A stretch of 64,000 nucleotides of DNA. It comes from Bacteroidota bacterium. GTDB taxonomy: Bacteria; Bacteroidota; Bacteroidia; Chitinophagales; Saprospiraceae. This document shows positions 23,794 through 30,860 of this stretch, piece after piece (positions within the stretch are counted from its first letter, which is position 1; each line of letters starts with the position of its first letter). Where the stretch lies: positions 93,880 to 157,879 of the forward strand of contig JAAEZH010000001.1 in the NCBI GenBank assembly GCA_018222965.1, written 5' to 3'. Below the pieces are notes generated by a model that worked only from the letters and a program-made list of their open reading frames with translations, was not told the DNA's origin and ran no database searches. A program made the translations under genes and the position numbers.

Positions 23794-25074
23794 CTAGGGC
23801 ACAAGTTTTGGAATTAAGCCAGAATCAATAAATTGAGAAACTTTATACTTACCAGTTTCCCATGCCTCAAGTAACTCGGAATCTATATCTAAAAGCTTTT
23901 GCAAAAAAGACTCTCCTTCATTCCGGTAAATGGTCCAAATTTTATCTGGGTGAAGTAAGTCAATAATAATAATTGAATGAGTTGTAACGATAATGTTTTT
24001 TTGAAAACTTACCTCTTTAATAAAAGCCATTATTTCCCTTATTATCCAAGGATGTACTGAATTCTCAGGTTCTTCTAGAACAATTAGCTCTTTTCTAGGA
24101 TCAATGATTGCACAAAGCATAGATAATGTGAGAATTGTACCATCACTTATTTCTTCACTGTTCCAAGGCCGACCAAAACCATCTTCATGAAAAAACAACC
24201 CTAATGTCTTATTGTGTAAATATCCCGTTGTGATATTAATAAGACCAGGAATGATCCTAGTCATTGCATCAATTACACTCTCCCAAAGTTTTGGTTTTTT
24301 ATTAATTAACCAATCCACTACAGCGGGTAAGTTTCTACCATATAAATCCATTTCAGGATTAGGTGTTGGCACCCCTTCACGTCGCACATCAATTGGATTA
24401 AATTGATAAACTATCCAATTGCTAACAACAGATGTGAACGGGCTAATTAATCTTAACGGCCTTCCCGCAATAAACAGTTCTTGTGAGGAGATTATTAGTT
24501 CTTTTTTGAGCGTAGGGTATGCAAAAAGATCACTGATAGGGCTGGTAGTACCATCATCAGAATAGAAAAAATAATCAAGTATTTTATCATTATGTCGGAC
24601 GCAGTTAAAAAGTATAAATGAATGATCTTCTGCATTCTTAATAGAATACTCTTCTTCTTCGACTTTAAATTCGGCTTTAATGTTTTGTTTAGTGGCTCTA
24701 AAGGAAAAAGAATGATGAATAATTAACTTTTTTAGCCCCTTTCTAGCTTTGCTATTTTTCGGTATCCACATGAAGGTGTTTAATAATGTTGTCATTGGAC
24801 CATCTTTGGTCAAATCAACCTCCATGGTAACATCAAAGCGTATGGCTGACTTTGATCTTCTCAACTTTCTGAGTGCAATATTCTCATATCCTCCCCCCCG
24901 CCGAACCGCAGTTTCTAATCCATATTCATAGACTTCCGACAAGAACCGAATCGCAGTAACAAAGTTTGTCTTACCAGAATTATTTGGCCCTATCAATACA
25001 GATAGCTCAGAAGGAGTAAAGACTACGTTGGCGAGCGACTTGAAATTCTTTATTTTCAAACATTTTAATCTCAT
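23794..25074 (-). CDS. AAA15/AAA21-type (RloA/AriA-like) ATPase
   Basis: The start MRLKCLKIKNFKSL at 25074 (ATG) is preferred to GTG two codons earlier. The 426-aa protein is an ABC/SMC-like ATPase: Walker A LIGPNNSGKTNF (residues about 28-39), a SEEISDGT-like signature region (about 325), Walker B ELIVLEEPENSVHP and H-loop IVTTHSII. The lack of a fused TOPRIM separates it from OLD nucleases; that activity probably lies in the coupled DUF4276 protein. Established knowledge: such ATPase/TOPRIM pairs sense phage-encoded triggers and activate a nuclease. Upstream 250 bp contain a perfect 6+6 inverted repeat and the S3 site. AT-rich like its neighbours. Confidence 0.88.
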   Translation of the reverse strand: MRLKCLKIKNFKSLANVVFTPSELSVLIGPNNSGKTNFVTAIRFLSEVYEYGLETAVRRGGGYENIALRKLRRSKSAIRFDVTMEVDLTKDGPMTTLLNTFMWIPKNSKARKGLKKLIIHHSFSFRATKQNIKAEFKVEEEEYSIKNAEDHSFILFNCVRHNDKILDYFFYSDDGTTSPISDLFAYPTLKKELIISSQELFIAGRPLRLISPFTSVVSNWIVYQFNPIDVRREGVPTPNPEMDLYGRNLPAVVDWLINKKPKLWESVIDAMTRIIPGLINITTGYLHNKTLGLFFHEDGFGRPWNSEEISDGTILTLSMLCAIIDPRKELIVLEEPENSVHPWIIREIMAFIKEVSFQKNIIVTTHSIIIIDLLHPDKIWTIYRNEGESFLQKLLDIDSELLEAWETGKYKVSQFIDSGLIPKLVP

Positions 25075-25152
25075 ATGCACTTCATTTACACAGAAAGTTA
25101 TAATGACAAGATAGGCTATTCTAGACAGAAACCTTCGTATTATAATATTTTT

Positions 25153-25168
25153 AGACCAAAAATGGTCT
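25153..25168. promoter_or_regulatory. Inverted repeat upstream of the AAA ATPase gene
   Basis: AGACCA (25153-25158) and TGGTCT (25163-25168) are perfect complements around AAAA, 79 bp before the ATPase start. Could be an operator for the operon or a small hairpin in the leader. Confidence 0.35.
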
Positions 25169-25320
25169 TCTTCATTTAACCAACGATCTTAAATTCTCTT
25201 GTCACCACTCTCTTTAAGGTGTCTCGGAAATACAAACAATATACATGATTTACTTCCTGGTTGTCTATAATTGAAAAAAATCTGGCCCAATTATCTTCTC
25301 AATCAGCATGAACTAGGATA

Positions 25321-25440
25321 TTATTGCGCAGAACATTTGTATAACCCCCAATCTCCCAAACAAACCCCACCGAATCATACCTATAAACACACCTTTTCTG
25401 CATATAGCCACACAGCTATACAATTGTACTTAACACACCA
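25321..25440 (-). repeat. attC-like site S3 with 80-bp repeat copy 2
   Basis: GCGCAGAAC at 25326-25334 reads on the minus strand as GTTCTGCGC followed by AATAA, the same core-plus-flank as E1, E2 and S1. It is the exact complement of the GCGCAGAAC that closes the ATPase operon at E2. TTGTATA (25337-25343) can pair with TATACAA (25417-25423). The stretch 25361-25440 is the second copy of the 80-bp repeat at 14703-14782 and contains TATAGC..GCTATA. The folding beyond the core is not convincing. Confidence 0.4.
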
Positions 25441-25510
25441 AAAAAGGGGGATATATGGAGATGAGGTTCATTTGGGGTTGTCTGGGCTTTTGATAAAAAT
25501 AGCAAATTTA

Positions 25511-25841
25511 GATGAGAGTTGAGGGGAGATCGTTTAACTTGTTTTATACGTTTGATTCGTTTTATACGTCTATTCTCGGGATCCGGAAAATTCTGTTTCT
25601 GAGAGTTTAGAGTTGAGGGAGTAGAGTTGAGAGGGATATTGATGAGCAGGGAGCGGGTTTCGCTTATTACGGTTTCTATAATTCTGCAAATTCTATAATC
25701 CGGAAAATTCTGTTTCTGACAGTTGAAGAGAAAAGTTTAGAGTTGAGGGAGTAGAGTTTATCGGGGAACGTTTAACTTGTTTTATACGTTTGATGCGTTT
25801 AATACGTGTGTGTCATCCTGAAAATCCTTTTACAGACAATT
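25511..25841. repeat. Cluster of GTTTAACTTG/GATCCGGAAAATTC repeats (copies A-C)
   Basis: Copy A (25511-25608) reads GATGAGAGTTGAGGGG, CGTTTAACTTGTTTTATACG, then GGGATCCGGAAAATTCTG. Copy B (25695-25725) keeps only the ATCCGGAAAATTCTGTTTC part. Copy C (25741-25841) keeps the CGTTTAACTTGTTTTATACG part. A further full copy is at 27105-27199 beyond the fic gene, in the same orientation. No gene was seen in 25441-25930. Confidence 0.75.
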
Positions 25842-25930
25842 AGGGACGGACAGGGTTTTGTTTAATGCGTCTACGATTCTGTAAAGCTGTATAGTTTGTG
25901 AAATTTGCGGCTATGCTCAATAGTTGGTTA

Positions 25931-25999
25931 TTGTTGGCTCCAGCGGAGCCATACCTTTGTAGAACCAATAATCAATCCGGTACAAAAAGCTCCGGAGGA
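25931..25999. repeat. Palindrome-rich intergenic repeat
   Basis: GGCTCCAGCGGAGCC (25936-25950) is a perfect 6+6 hairpin, followed by ATACCTTTGTAG and AGCTCCGGAGGAGC. It shares the order palindrome, ACCTTTGTA, AAAAA, GGAGGAG with the 198-bp repeats at 12929 and 13325, so all belong to one loose family. Confidence 0.55.
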
Positions 26000-26098
26000 G
26001 CGGCACTCAGGAAATATTATACACAAAGCAAAGTAGTTTGGGTTATCAATATTGTAAATGGACAAAGTAAGAATCAGCAGACTGGCTGTCGAAGCACA

Positions 26099-27064
26099 CT
26101 ACCCTCTTTTAATTTTCCGATACTTCGTATTTCTTTTGTCACCTAATTTTTCAACCAGTCCATTTTCTACAGCGTATTTCATATCCCGGCTGGCGGTTGC
26201 ACTGGAGATATCTTTAAAAACACGCATATAATCTCCTCTTGAAAACGCCTCCCCCGTAAAGCCTGAGAGAAAAATCTCGATTCGTTGGTCAACGGTAAGA
26301 TTGGGTCTTTGAATTCGGAGTAATTCTTCTAATGCATCGTTTATTGCGTGCAATATAAATTCAATAAAATCGGTCGATTCGCCTGTTTTGTCGCATCTTT
26401 CTAAAACATCATAGTACTCCTGCTGCCTTTCTTTGATTATTGTTTCAAACGGCAGAAACTCAAACAAAGGAATTTCTTTTGCGAGGATTAAGGTTTGCCA
26501 CAAGCGTCCCATCCTGCCATTTCCATCCATAAACGGATGTATAAATTCTATCTCATAATGAACGACACTGCTCCTGATCAAAACATGATCATTTGATTCG
26601 CTGATATAGCTAAACAGCTCGTTCATGAGATGATCCACTTTATCAGCCGGTGGTGCTACATGAGCAACTTTGCTCCCCTTGAATATCCCGACCGGCTTTC
26701 GCCGAAATTCCCCTGGCCGATCCATTAAACCATCCATCAACAAACCATGAGCGCTTAAAAATGAGGACAGATTATCCGGAGTAAAAACCTGTAAGTTGTC
26801 GTATACCTTTACGGCATTTACCACTTCCAGAATATCCTTTCTCGGACCTACAACCCGCTTCTCCTCAATAATTGCGGTAATTTGATCCTCACTCAGGCTA
26901 TTCCCTTCAATTTCCAGAGATGCTTTTATGGTCTTAACCCGGTTTCGCTTACGAAGCTCCGGAGATGGCTTGTCCAAATGCGCTGATCGCACTTCCCCTA
27001 TCCTCTCTGATATAGAGGAAACAAGCAATAATATAGAATTTGTAATCTTATATGGCGGATTCAT
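26099..27064 (-). CDS. Fic-domain AMPylase-type protein with C-terminal winged helix
   Basis: The 321-aa protein carries the complete Fic motif HPFMDGNGRMGRLW (about residues 176-189), with catalytic His and the anion-hole Asn-Gly-Arg. An N-terminal SLEIEGN (about 49-55) fits the (S/T)xxxE(G/N) inhibitory helix, making it a class II, self-inhibited Fic protein. The C-terminal 90 residues look like a winged helix (EAFSRGDYMRVFKDIS, ATASRDMKYAVENG), as in many stand-alone bacterial Fic regulators. It would transfer AMP or another nucleotide to a protein target. It has no antitoxin neighbour, lies between direct copies of an intergenic repeat, and has a tandem 9-mer at its start. Confidence 0.92.
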   Translation of the reverse strand: MNPPYKITNSILLLVSSISERIGEVRSAHLDKPSPELRKRNRVKTIKASLEIEGNSLSEDQITAIIEEKRVVGPRKDILEVVNAVKVYDNLQVFTPDNLSSFLSAHGLLMDGLMDRPGEFRRKPVGIFKGSKVAHVAPPADKVDHLMNELFSYISESNDHVLIRSSVVHYEIEFIHPFMDGNGRMGRLWQTLILAKEIPLFEFLPFETIIKERQQEYYDVLERCDKTGESTDFIEFILHAINDALEELLRIQRPNLTVDQRIEIFLSGFTGEAFSRGDYMRVFKDISSATASRDMKYAVENGLVEKLGDKRNTKYRKIKRG

Positions 27065-27086
27065 GATAGTATCATATGATAGTATC
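27065..27086 (-). promoter_or_regulatory. Tandem 9-mer before the fic start, likely autoregulatory operator
   Basis: GATAGTATC occurs at 27065-27073 and 27078-27086, separated by ATAT, so the centre ATCATATGAT is also a dyad. The first copy abuts the fic start codon. With a winged helix in the protein, autorepression is a reasonable inference. Confidence 0.45.
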
Positions 27087-27104
27087 GTGAAGTTACTAAT
27101 TTTG

Positions 27105-27199
27105 GATGAGAGTTGAGGGAGCGTTTAATTTGTTTGATGCGTTTGATGCGTTTAATACGTCTATTCCCGGGATCCGGAAAATTCTGTTTCTGACAGTTG
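27105..27199. repeat. GTTTAA/GATCCGGAAAATTC repeat, copy D
   Basis: Full-length match to copy A at 25511-25608, both beginning GATGAGAGTTGAGGG. It includes tandem TTTGATGCG words (27132-27149). Confidence 0.75.
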
Positions 27200-27227
27200 C
27201 GAGAAGTATCTTTGGGATCTACCTCTC

Positions 27228-27258
27228 TTTGTTTTGCCAGCTATTATACTTTACTTTG
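27228..27258 (+). promoter_or_regulatory. Candidate promoter of the metal-efflux operon
   Basis: TTTG (27228-27231), a 19-nt spacer and TTACTTTG (27251-27258), one mismatch from TAnnTTTG. The expected start of transcription would be at or next to the ATG at 27264, so the message may be nearly leaderless. Confidence 0.35.
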
Positions 27259-27263
27259 TAGGG

Positions 27264-27737
27264 ATGCAAAAATACCGCAGCATATTAAGCCTGGCACTGC
27301 TGGGAGTTTACACACTCCTCTTGCTGCACGATTTTATTCCGCATGCGCATCTGCAAACTACTGATTCCAGCGAGTTGGAATCTACATCTGCGCTCGCACA
27401 TCATCATCACGGGCATACGCATCACCATCACCATCACCAAACAGCCCCGGCAGATCATGCTGAAGCAAATACGGCTCTAACAGCGGAAGGTTTATCGGTT
27501 CATCGACATCAATTACCGGAAAACACGATTCATTTTCACGAATTGGTCCATCGGGCAAGTTCGAAAATAAAACTTCCCCCCTCTTTCTGTTTTATTCCCT
27601 GCCAACAAACTCCATTGTTGCCCATAAAGAAAGTCATTTACCATTCCGGATCGTTTTTTTTCGATTTCCATTCGGCGAAAGCCCCTGCCCTCTCCTATCA
27701 CTCTTTACGGGCACCTCCCATTCAAATACATGTTTAA
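27264..27737 (+). CDS. Histidine-rich membrane-anchored protein, start of metal-efflux operon
   Basis: From MQKYRSILSLALLGVYTLLLL (27264) the product is 157 aa with an N-terminal membrane or signal segment. Residues about 50-65 hold dense His clusters (HHHHGHTHHHHHHQ) and further His follow (HRHQ, HFHELVH), which would bind Zn, Cu, Ni or Co outside the cytoplasm. The C-terminal third is basic and has a CFIPC pair. It precedes the efflux genes on the same strand by 113 bp. Likely a periplasmic metal buffer or sensor; no named family was recognised. An in-frame start at 27234 is possible but the promoter position argues for 27264. Confidence 0.6.
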   Translation: MQKYRSILSLALLGVYTLLLLHDFIPHAHLQTTDSSELESTSALAHHHHGHTHHHHHHQTAPADHAEANTALTAEGLSVHRHQLPENTIHFHELVHRASSKIKLPPSFCFIPCQQTPLLPIKKVIYHSGSFFFDFHSAKAPALSYHSLRAPPIQIHV

Positions 27738-27850
27738 ACATCTTATTGGCAGCATTTCGGAAGTAACTTCTCCGGATTTCCAATAATTGACCTCTCAGGG
27801 CATCCGTTTGGATTCGCCCGGATTATTAATTGATCTGAACAGACGCGTAT

Positions 27851-29035
27851 ATGAAAAATGCTTTTTTCATGGTGCTTGCGGCTCTCTGCTTTACAGAAAC
27901 CTTGCATGCACAGCCTGGTTCCATTGATGCCCTTTTAAGCAGTGTGGAAACCAACAACCACTCCCTGGCAGCCTACAGGAGTTTTATTAAAAGCGAATCG
28001 CTTGGACTGATCGCAGGGAACAAATTACCTGATCTGCAGACCTCAGCTTATTATCTTCCATTTGGAGAAAACCAGACGGGCTCCTACTTTGAATTTGAAA
28101 TATCCCAGCAAGTAGAATTCCCTTCTGTTTATTCGGCCCGTAATGCCTGGATGAGCGAACAGCAAAAGCAGTTGGAATATCAATTTCAGATCCTGCGGCA
28201 AAACACCCTGCTTGAAACCCAAAAACTTTGTCTCGAATGGGTGTATCTGCAAAAAATCCGGGAGATTACCGAAAAAAGACTGGAACAATCCGAACAGCTG
28301 TTTCAACAAATCCAGTGGCAATTTGACAATGGAGAAACCGGTATTCTGGATTTAAATAAAGCCAGTATCATTCGGCTTGACCAACAATTTGCAATAGAGG
28401 AATTGACCACCAGAGAGAAAAACATCCTCCAAAAACTACAGGGACTAAACGGCGGACAAGAAGTAAATCTTACCGGCGATTTGTATCCAAATCCCTTGTA
28501 TTTGCCCGTTACAGATAGTCTGTGGACTGCCCGTTTGGCATCAGATCCGCAACTCATTTTATCCCAACAGCAAACAAAGGTGGCTGAACAAGAACTCATT
28601 GTGGAGCAAAAAAAGTTGTTGCCAAAACTATCGGCAGGTGTCAATTATCAGGGTATTTCGGGCAACAATTATTATGGCTTTTTGGGAGGTGTAAGCATCC
28701 CACTGTGGCAAGGTCGAAGCCGGGTAGTTCGGGCAGAAGCCCAAATAGAATATCAGATGCTGCAACAGGCCAATTTGCAACATTTTCAAAAGATCAACTA
28801 CGAAACAGAAATTGAACGCTATCAACTGCTAATTCAAAAACACGATCAGTTTCAATCGGCCATGCAAGGGCTTAACAGTACGGCCCTGTTGCAATCCGCC
28901 TTTGAATTAGGGGAAATTTCTTTTATGGATTATTACCGGGAAATCTCCTTTTATCAGGAAGCAGAAAACCGCTTGCTGGAGATTGAATTTGAGCTGCAGG
29001 TATTGCGCGCAGAATTATTAAAACACGAATTATAA
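27851..29035 (+). CDS. TolC-family outer-membrane efflux protein (CzcC/CusC-like)
   Basis: The 394-aa protein has a signal peptide ending ETLHAQ and two long alpha-helical hairpin regions (about 120-205 and 310-390) with the duplicated pattern of outer membrane factors. It is shorter than E. coli TolC but typical for CzcC-type partners in Bacteroidota. It would form the outer-membrane duct of the tripartite pump with the adaptor at 29331 and the RND protein at 30861. Order outer membrane factor, His-rich lipoprotein, adaptor, RND pump marks a heavy-metal efflux operon. Confidence 0.88.
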   Translation: MKNAFFMVLAALCFTETLHAQPGSIDALLSSVETNNHSLAAYRSFIKSESLGLIAGNKLPDLQTSAYYLPFGENQTGSYFEFEISQQVEFPSVYSARNAWMSEQQKQLEYQFQILRQNTLLETQKLCLEWVYLQKIREITEKRLEQSEQLFQQIQWQFDNGETGILDLNKASIIRLDQQFAIEELTTREKNILQKLQGLNGGQEVNLTGDLYPNPLYLPVTDSLWTARLASDPQLILSQQQTKVAEQELIVEQKKLLPKLSAGVNYQGISGNNYYGFLGGVSIPLWQGRSRVVRAEAQIEYQMLQQANLQHFQKINYETEIERYQLLIQKHDQFQSAMQGLNSTALLQSAFELGEISFMDYYREISFYQEAENRLLEIEFELQVLRAELLKHEL

Positions 29036-29053
29036 ATTTATAAAACATTAGTT

Positions 29054-29320
29054 ATGAACTTTAAATCCACTTTGTTTATCCTCCTCGTTTTTGTTGCATT
29101 TGGGTGTAATCCGGGTTGCAACCAAACTGAAGCCGATCATTCCCACGACCATGAACACGGAACTGAAACGCACTCCCACGGTGAAGGCGAACACAGCCAT
29201 GATCATGGAGAAGGAGATCATCACCACGAGCAGGAAGAATTTACTATTGGCGAAGACAGTACTGCTACCGAAACACAACCTGAGCATGAACATACCCATG
29301 ATGAGGACCACCAACACTAA
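29054..29320 (+). CDS. Histidine-rich small lipoprotein
   Basis: An 88-aa protein with lipobox VAFGC (Cys18) and a mature part made almost wholly of His, Asp and Glu: DHSHDHEHGTETHSHGEGEH and further blocks to the C-terminal DEDHQH. This composition indicates a periplasmic metal sponge for Zn or Cu. It lies between the outer-membrane factor and the adaptor, 18 bp after the former and 10 bp before the latter, so it is surely part of the operon. Confidence 0.78.
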   Translation: MNFKSTLFILLVFVAFGCNPGCNQTEADHSHDHEHGTETHSHGEGEHSHDHGEGDHHHEQEEFTIGEDSTATETQPEHEHTHDEDHQH

Positions 29321-29330
29321 AAAATCACCC

Positions 29331-30833
29331 ATGATTAAATACCTTATTTTTCTATTGCCTGTCATTTTACTGCTTTCCTGTCAGAAAGCGGATCAAATGG
29401 ATCATTCACACGATGACCATGGCCACGGTCATGAGCATGCCGGTGAAGGAACTGTAGATACGACTATCTGGAGTGATAATATCGAGTTGTTTGTGGAATA
29501 TCCCGCGCTTAGGGTGGGTAAAGTAAGCACCTTTGCGGCGCATTTTACGCGCCTGGAGGGGCATCAACCTGTTCTGGAAGGACAACTTACCGTAAGTCTT
29601 GTAAAAGGAAACAAGGGGATTCGCCACAAGGTGGATACCCCCGCCTCCCCGGGGATATTCACCCCTGCGCTTCAACCACTGGAAGCCGGAAAATATCAAC
29701 TCCGGTTTGAGCTTGTTTCAAAGGGAATAAATAGTGTCATAAATCTGGGAACCGTTCAGGTATATGCCAATGAAACCGAGGCCCTGGATGCGATAGAATC
29801 CGGTGACCAGTCTGAGCCGGACATAAGTTTCCTGAAAGAGCAAGCCTGGAAAATCCCCTTTCAAACCAGCAGGGTCGAGCAGGATACCCTGTATGGCATT
29901 ATCAAATCCGTAGGCGAATGGATGCCGAGTCCGGGAACTGAACGAAGTCTCAATGCGCCAGTGGCAGGCAACATCCTGTTTGAAAGACCCGGCATGGTGG
30001 AAGGGATCGCTGTAAGCAAAGGGCAGGTACTCCTGCGTATAAGCGGGGAAGATCTGAACGTAAACAGCCTGGAAGCTGAAATAAAAAAGGCAAAAGCCAC
30101 CTTCGATCAAGCAAAAAGTGAGTTTGACAGAAAGGAGCAGTTACATGCTTTAAAAGTGGTTCCGGAAGCCGAGTTTGAAGAGGTCAAAAAACGGCTGGAA
30201 GTTGCTGAAACCAACTATCAGCAATTGCTGAGGAATTATGGAGAGAAAGGCGTAGCAATCCGAGCTCCTATTAGCGGGTATTTAAAATACATGCAGGTGG
30301 AAAATGGATCCTATGTGGGAGCCGGCCAGTCCCTGCTAACCATTGGATCTGAACGCGCCAATATACTAAAGGCCAATATTGATCCACAGGAAAGGTCGCT
30401 AATTCCATTAACCAAAAAGATATGGATTGGGGAAAAAGGAGAAGTGCGACAAGTATCCGGGAGGGTTCTTTCAGTAGGAAAAAAAGTAAGCCGGGAAAAT
30501 CCGATGCTCGCCTGTTATTTGGAAGTACAATCACCAATAGCAGCAGTTGAAGGAAGTCTCGCTGAAATCCAATTGGGTTATACAAATGGAAATGTAGGAG
30601 TAGTTATTGATCGGGCTGCGCTTCTGGAAGATTTTGGCACCTACAAAGTAATCGTACAAACAGGCGGCGAAGGATTTGAACTTAGACCTGTACAAACAGG
30701 CTCCTTTTATGGAGACAAAGTATCCATTACAAAAGGGCTAAAAGCCGGGGAATGGATCGTAACTCAGGGAGCCTACCAGGTTAAAATGGCCTCTACTGCC
30801 GGGGCGGCACCGGGTCACGGGCATGCACACTAA
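29331..30833 (+). CDS. RND efflux periplasmic adaptor (CusB/CzcB-like), lipoprotein
   Basis: The 500-aa product starts at MIKYLIFLLPVILLLSC, a lipoprotein signal with Cys17; the longer open frame to 29091 overlaps the preceding gene in another frame and is not used. The N-terminal extension is His-rich (DHSHDDHGHGHEHAGEG), then comes the barrel-sandwich/lipoyl part (LNAPVAGNILFERPGMVEG), a coiled-coil hairpin (about 215-265), the second lipoyl half RAPISGYLKYMQVENGSYVG and a membrane-proximal domain ending GHGHAH. It links the RND pump to the outer-membrane channel. His at both ends supports a role in handing metal to the pump. Confidence 0.9.
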   Translation: MIKYLIFLLPVILLLSCQKADQMDHSHDDHGHGHEHAGEGTVDTTIWSDNIELFVEYPALRVGKVSTFAAHFTRLEGHQPVLEGQLTVSLVKGNKGIRHKVDTPASPGIFTPALQPLEAGKYQLRFELVSKGINSVINLGTVQVYANETEALDAIESGDQSEPDISFLKEQAWKIPFQTSRVEQDTLYGIIKSVGEWMPSPGTERSLNAPVAGNILFERPGMVEGIAVSKGQVLLRISGEDLNVNSLEAEIKKAKATFDQAKSEFDRKEQLHALKVVPEAEFEEVKKRLEVAETNYQQLLRNYGEKGVAIRAPISGYLKYMQVENGSYVGAGQSLLTIGSERANILKANIDPQERSLIPLTKKIWIGEKGEVRQVSGRVLSVGKKVSRENPMLACYLEVQSPIAAVEGSLAEIQLGYTNGNVGVVIDRAALLEDFGTYKVIVQTGGEGFELRPVQTGSFYGDKVSITKGLKAGEWIVTQGAYQVKMASTAGAAPGHGHAH

Positions 30834-30860
30834 TACACATCATCACCCAACAACAGTCTG

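Noticed and set aside
25898..26146. 82-codon plus-strand frame
   Set aside because: Built on the palindrome-rich repeat and overlaps the end of fic.
29091..29330. 80-residue N-terminal extension of the efflux adaptor
   Set aside because: Overlaps the His-rich lipoprotein in another frame; a lipoprotein signal starts at 29331.
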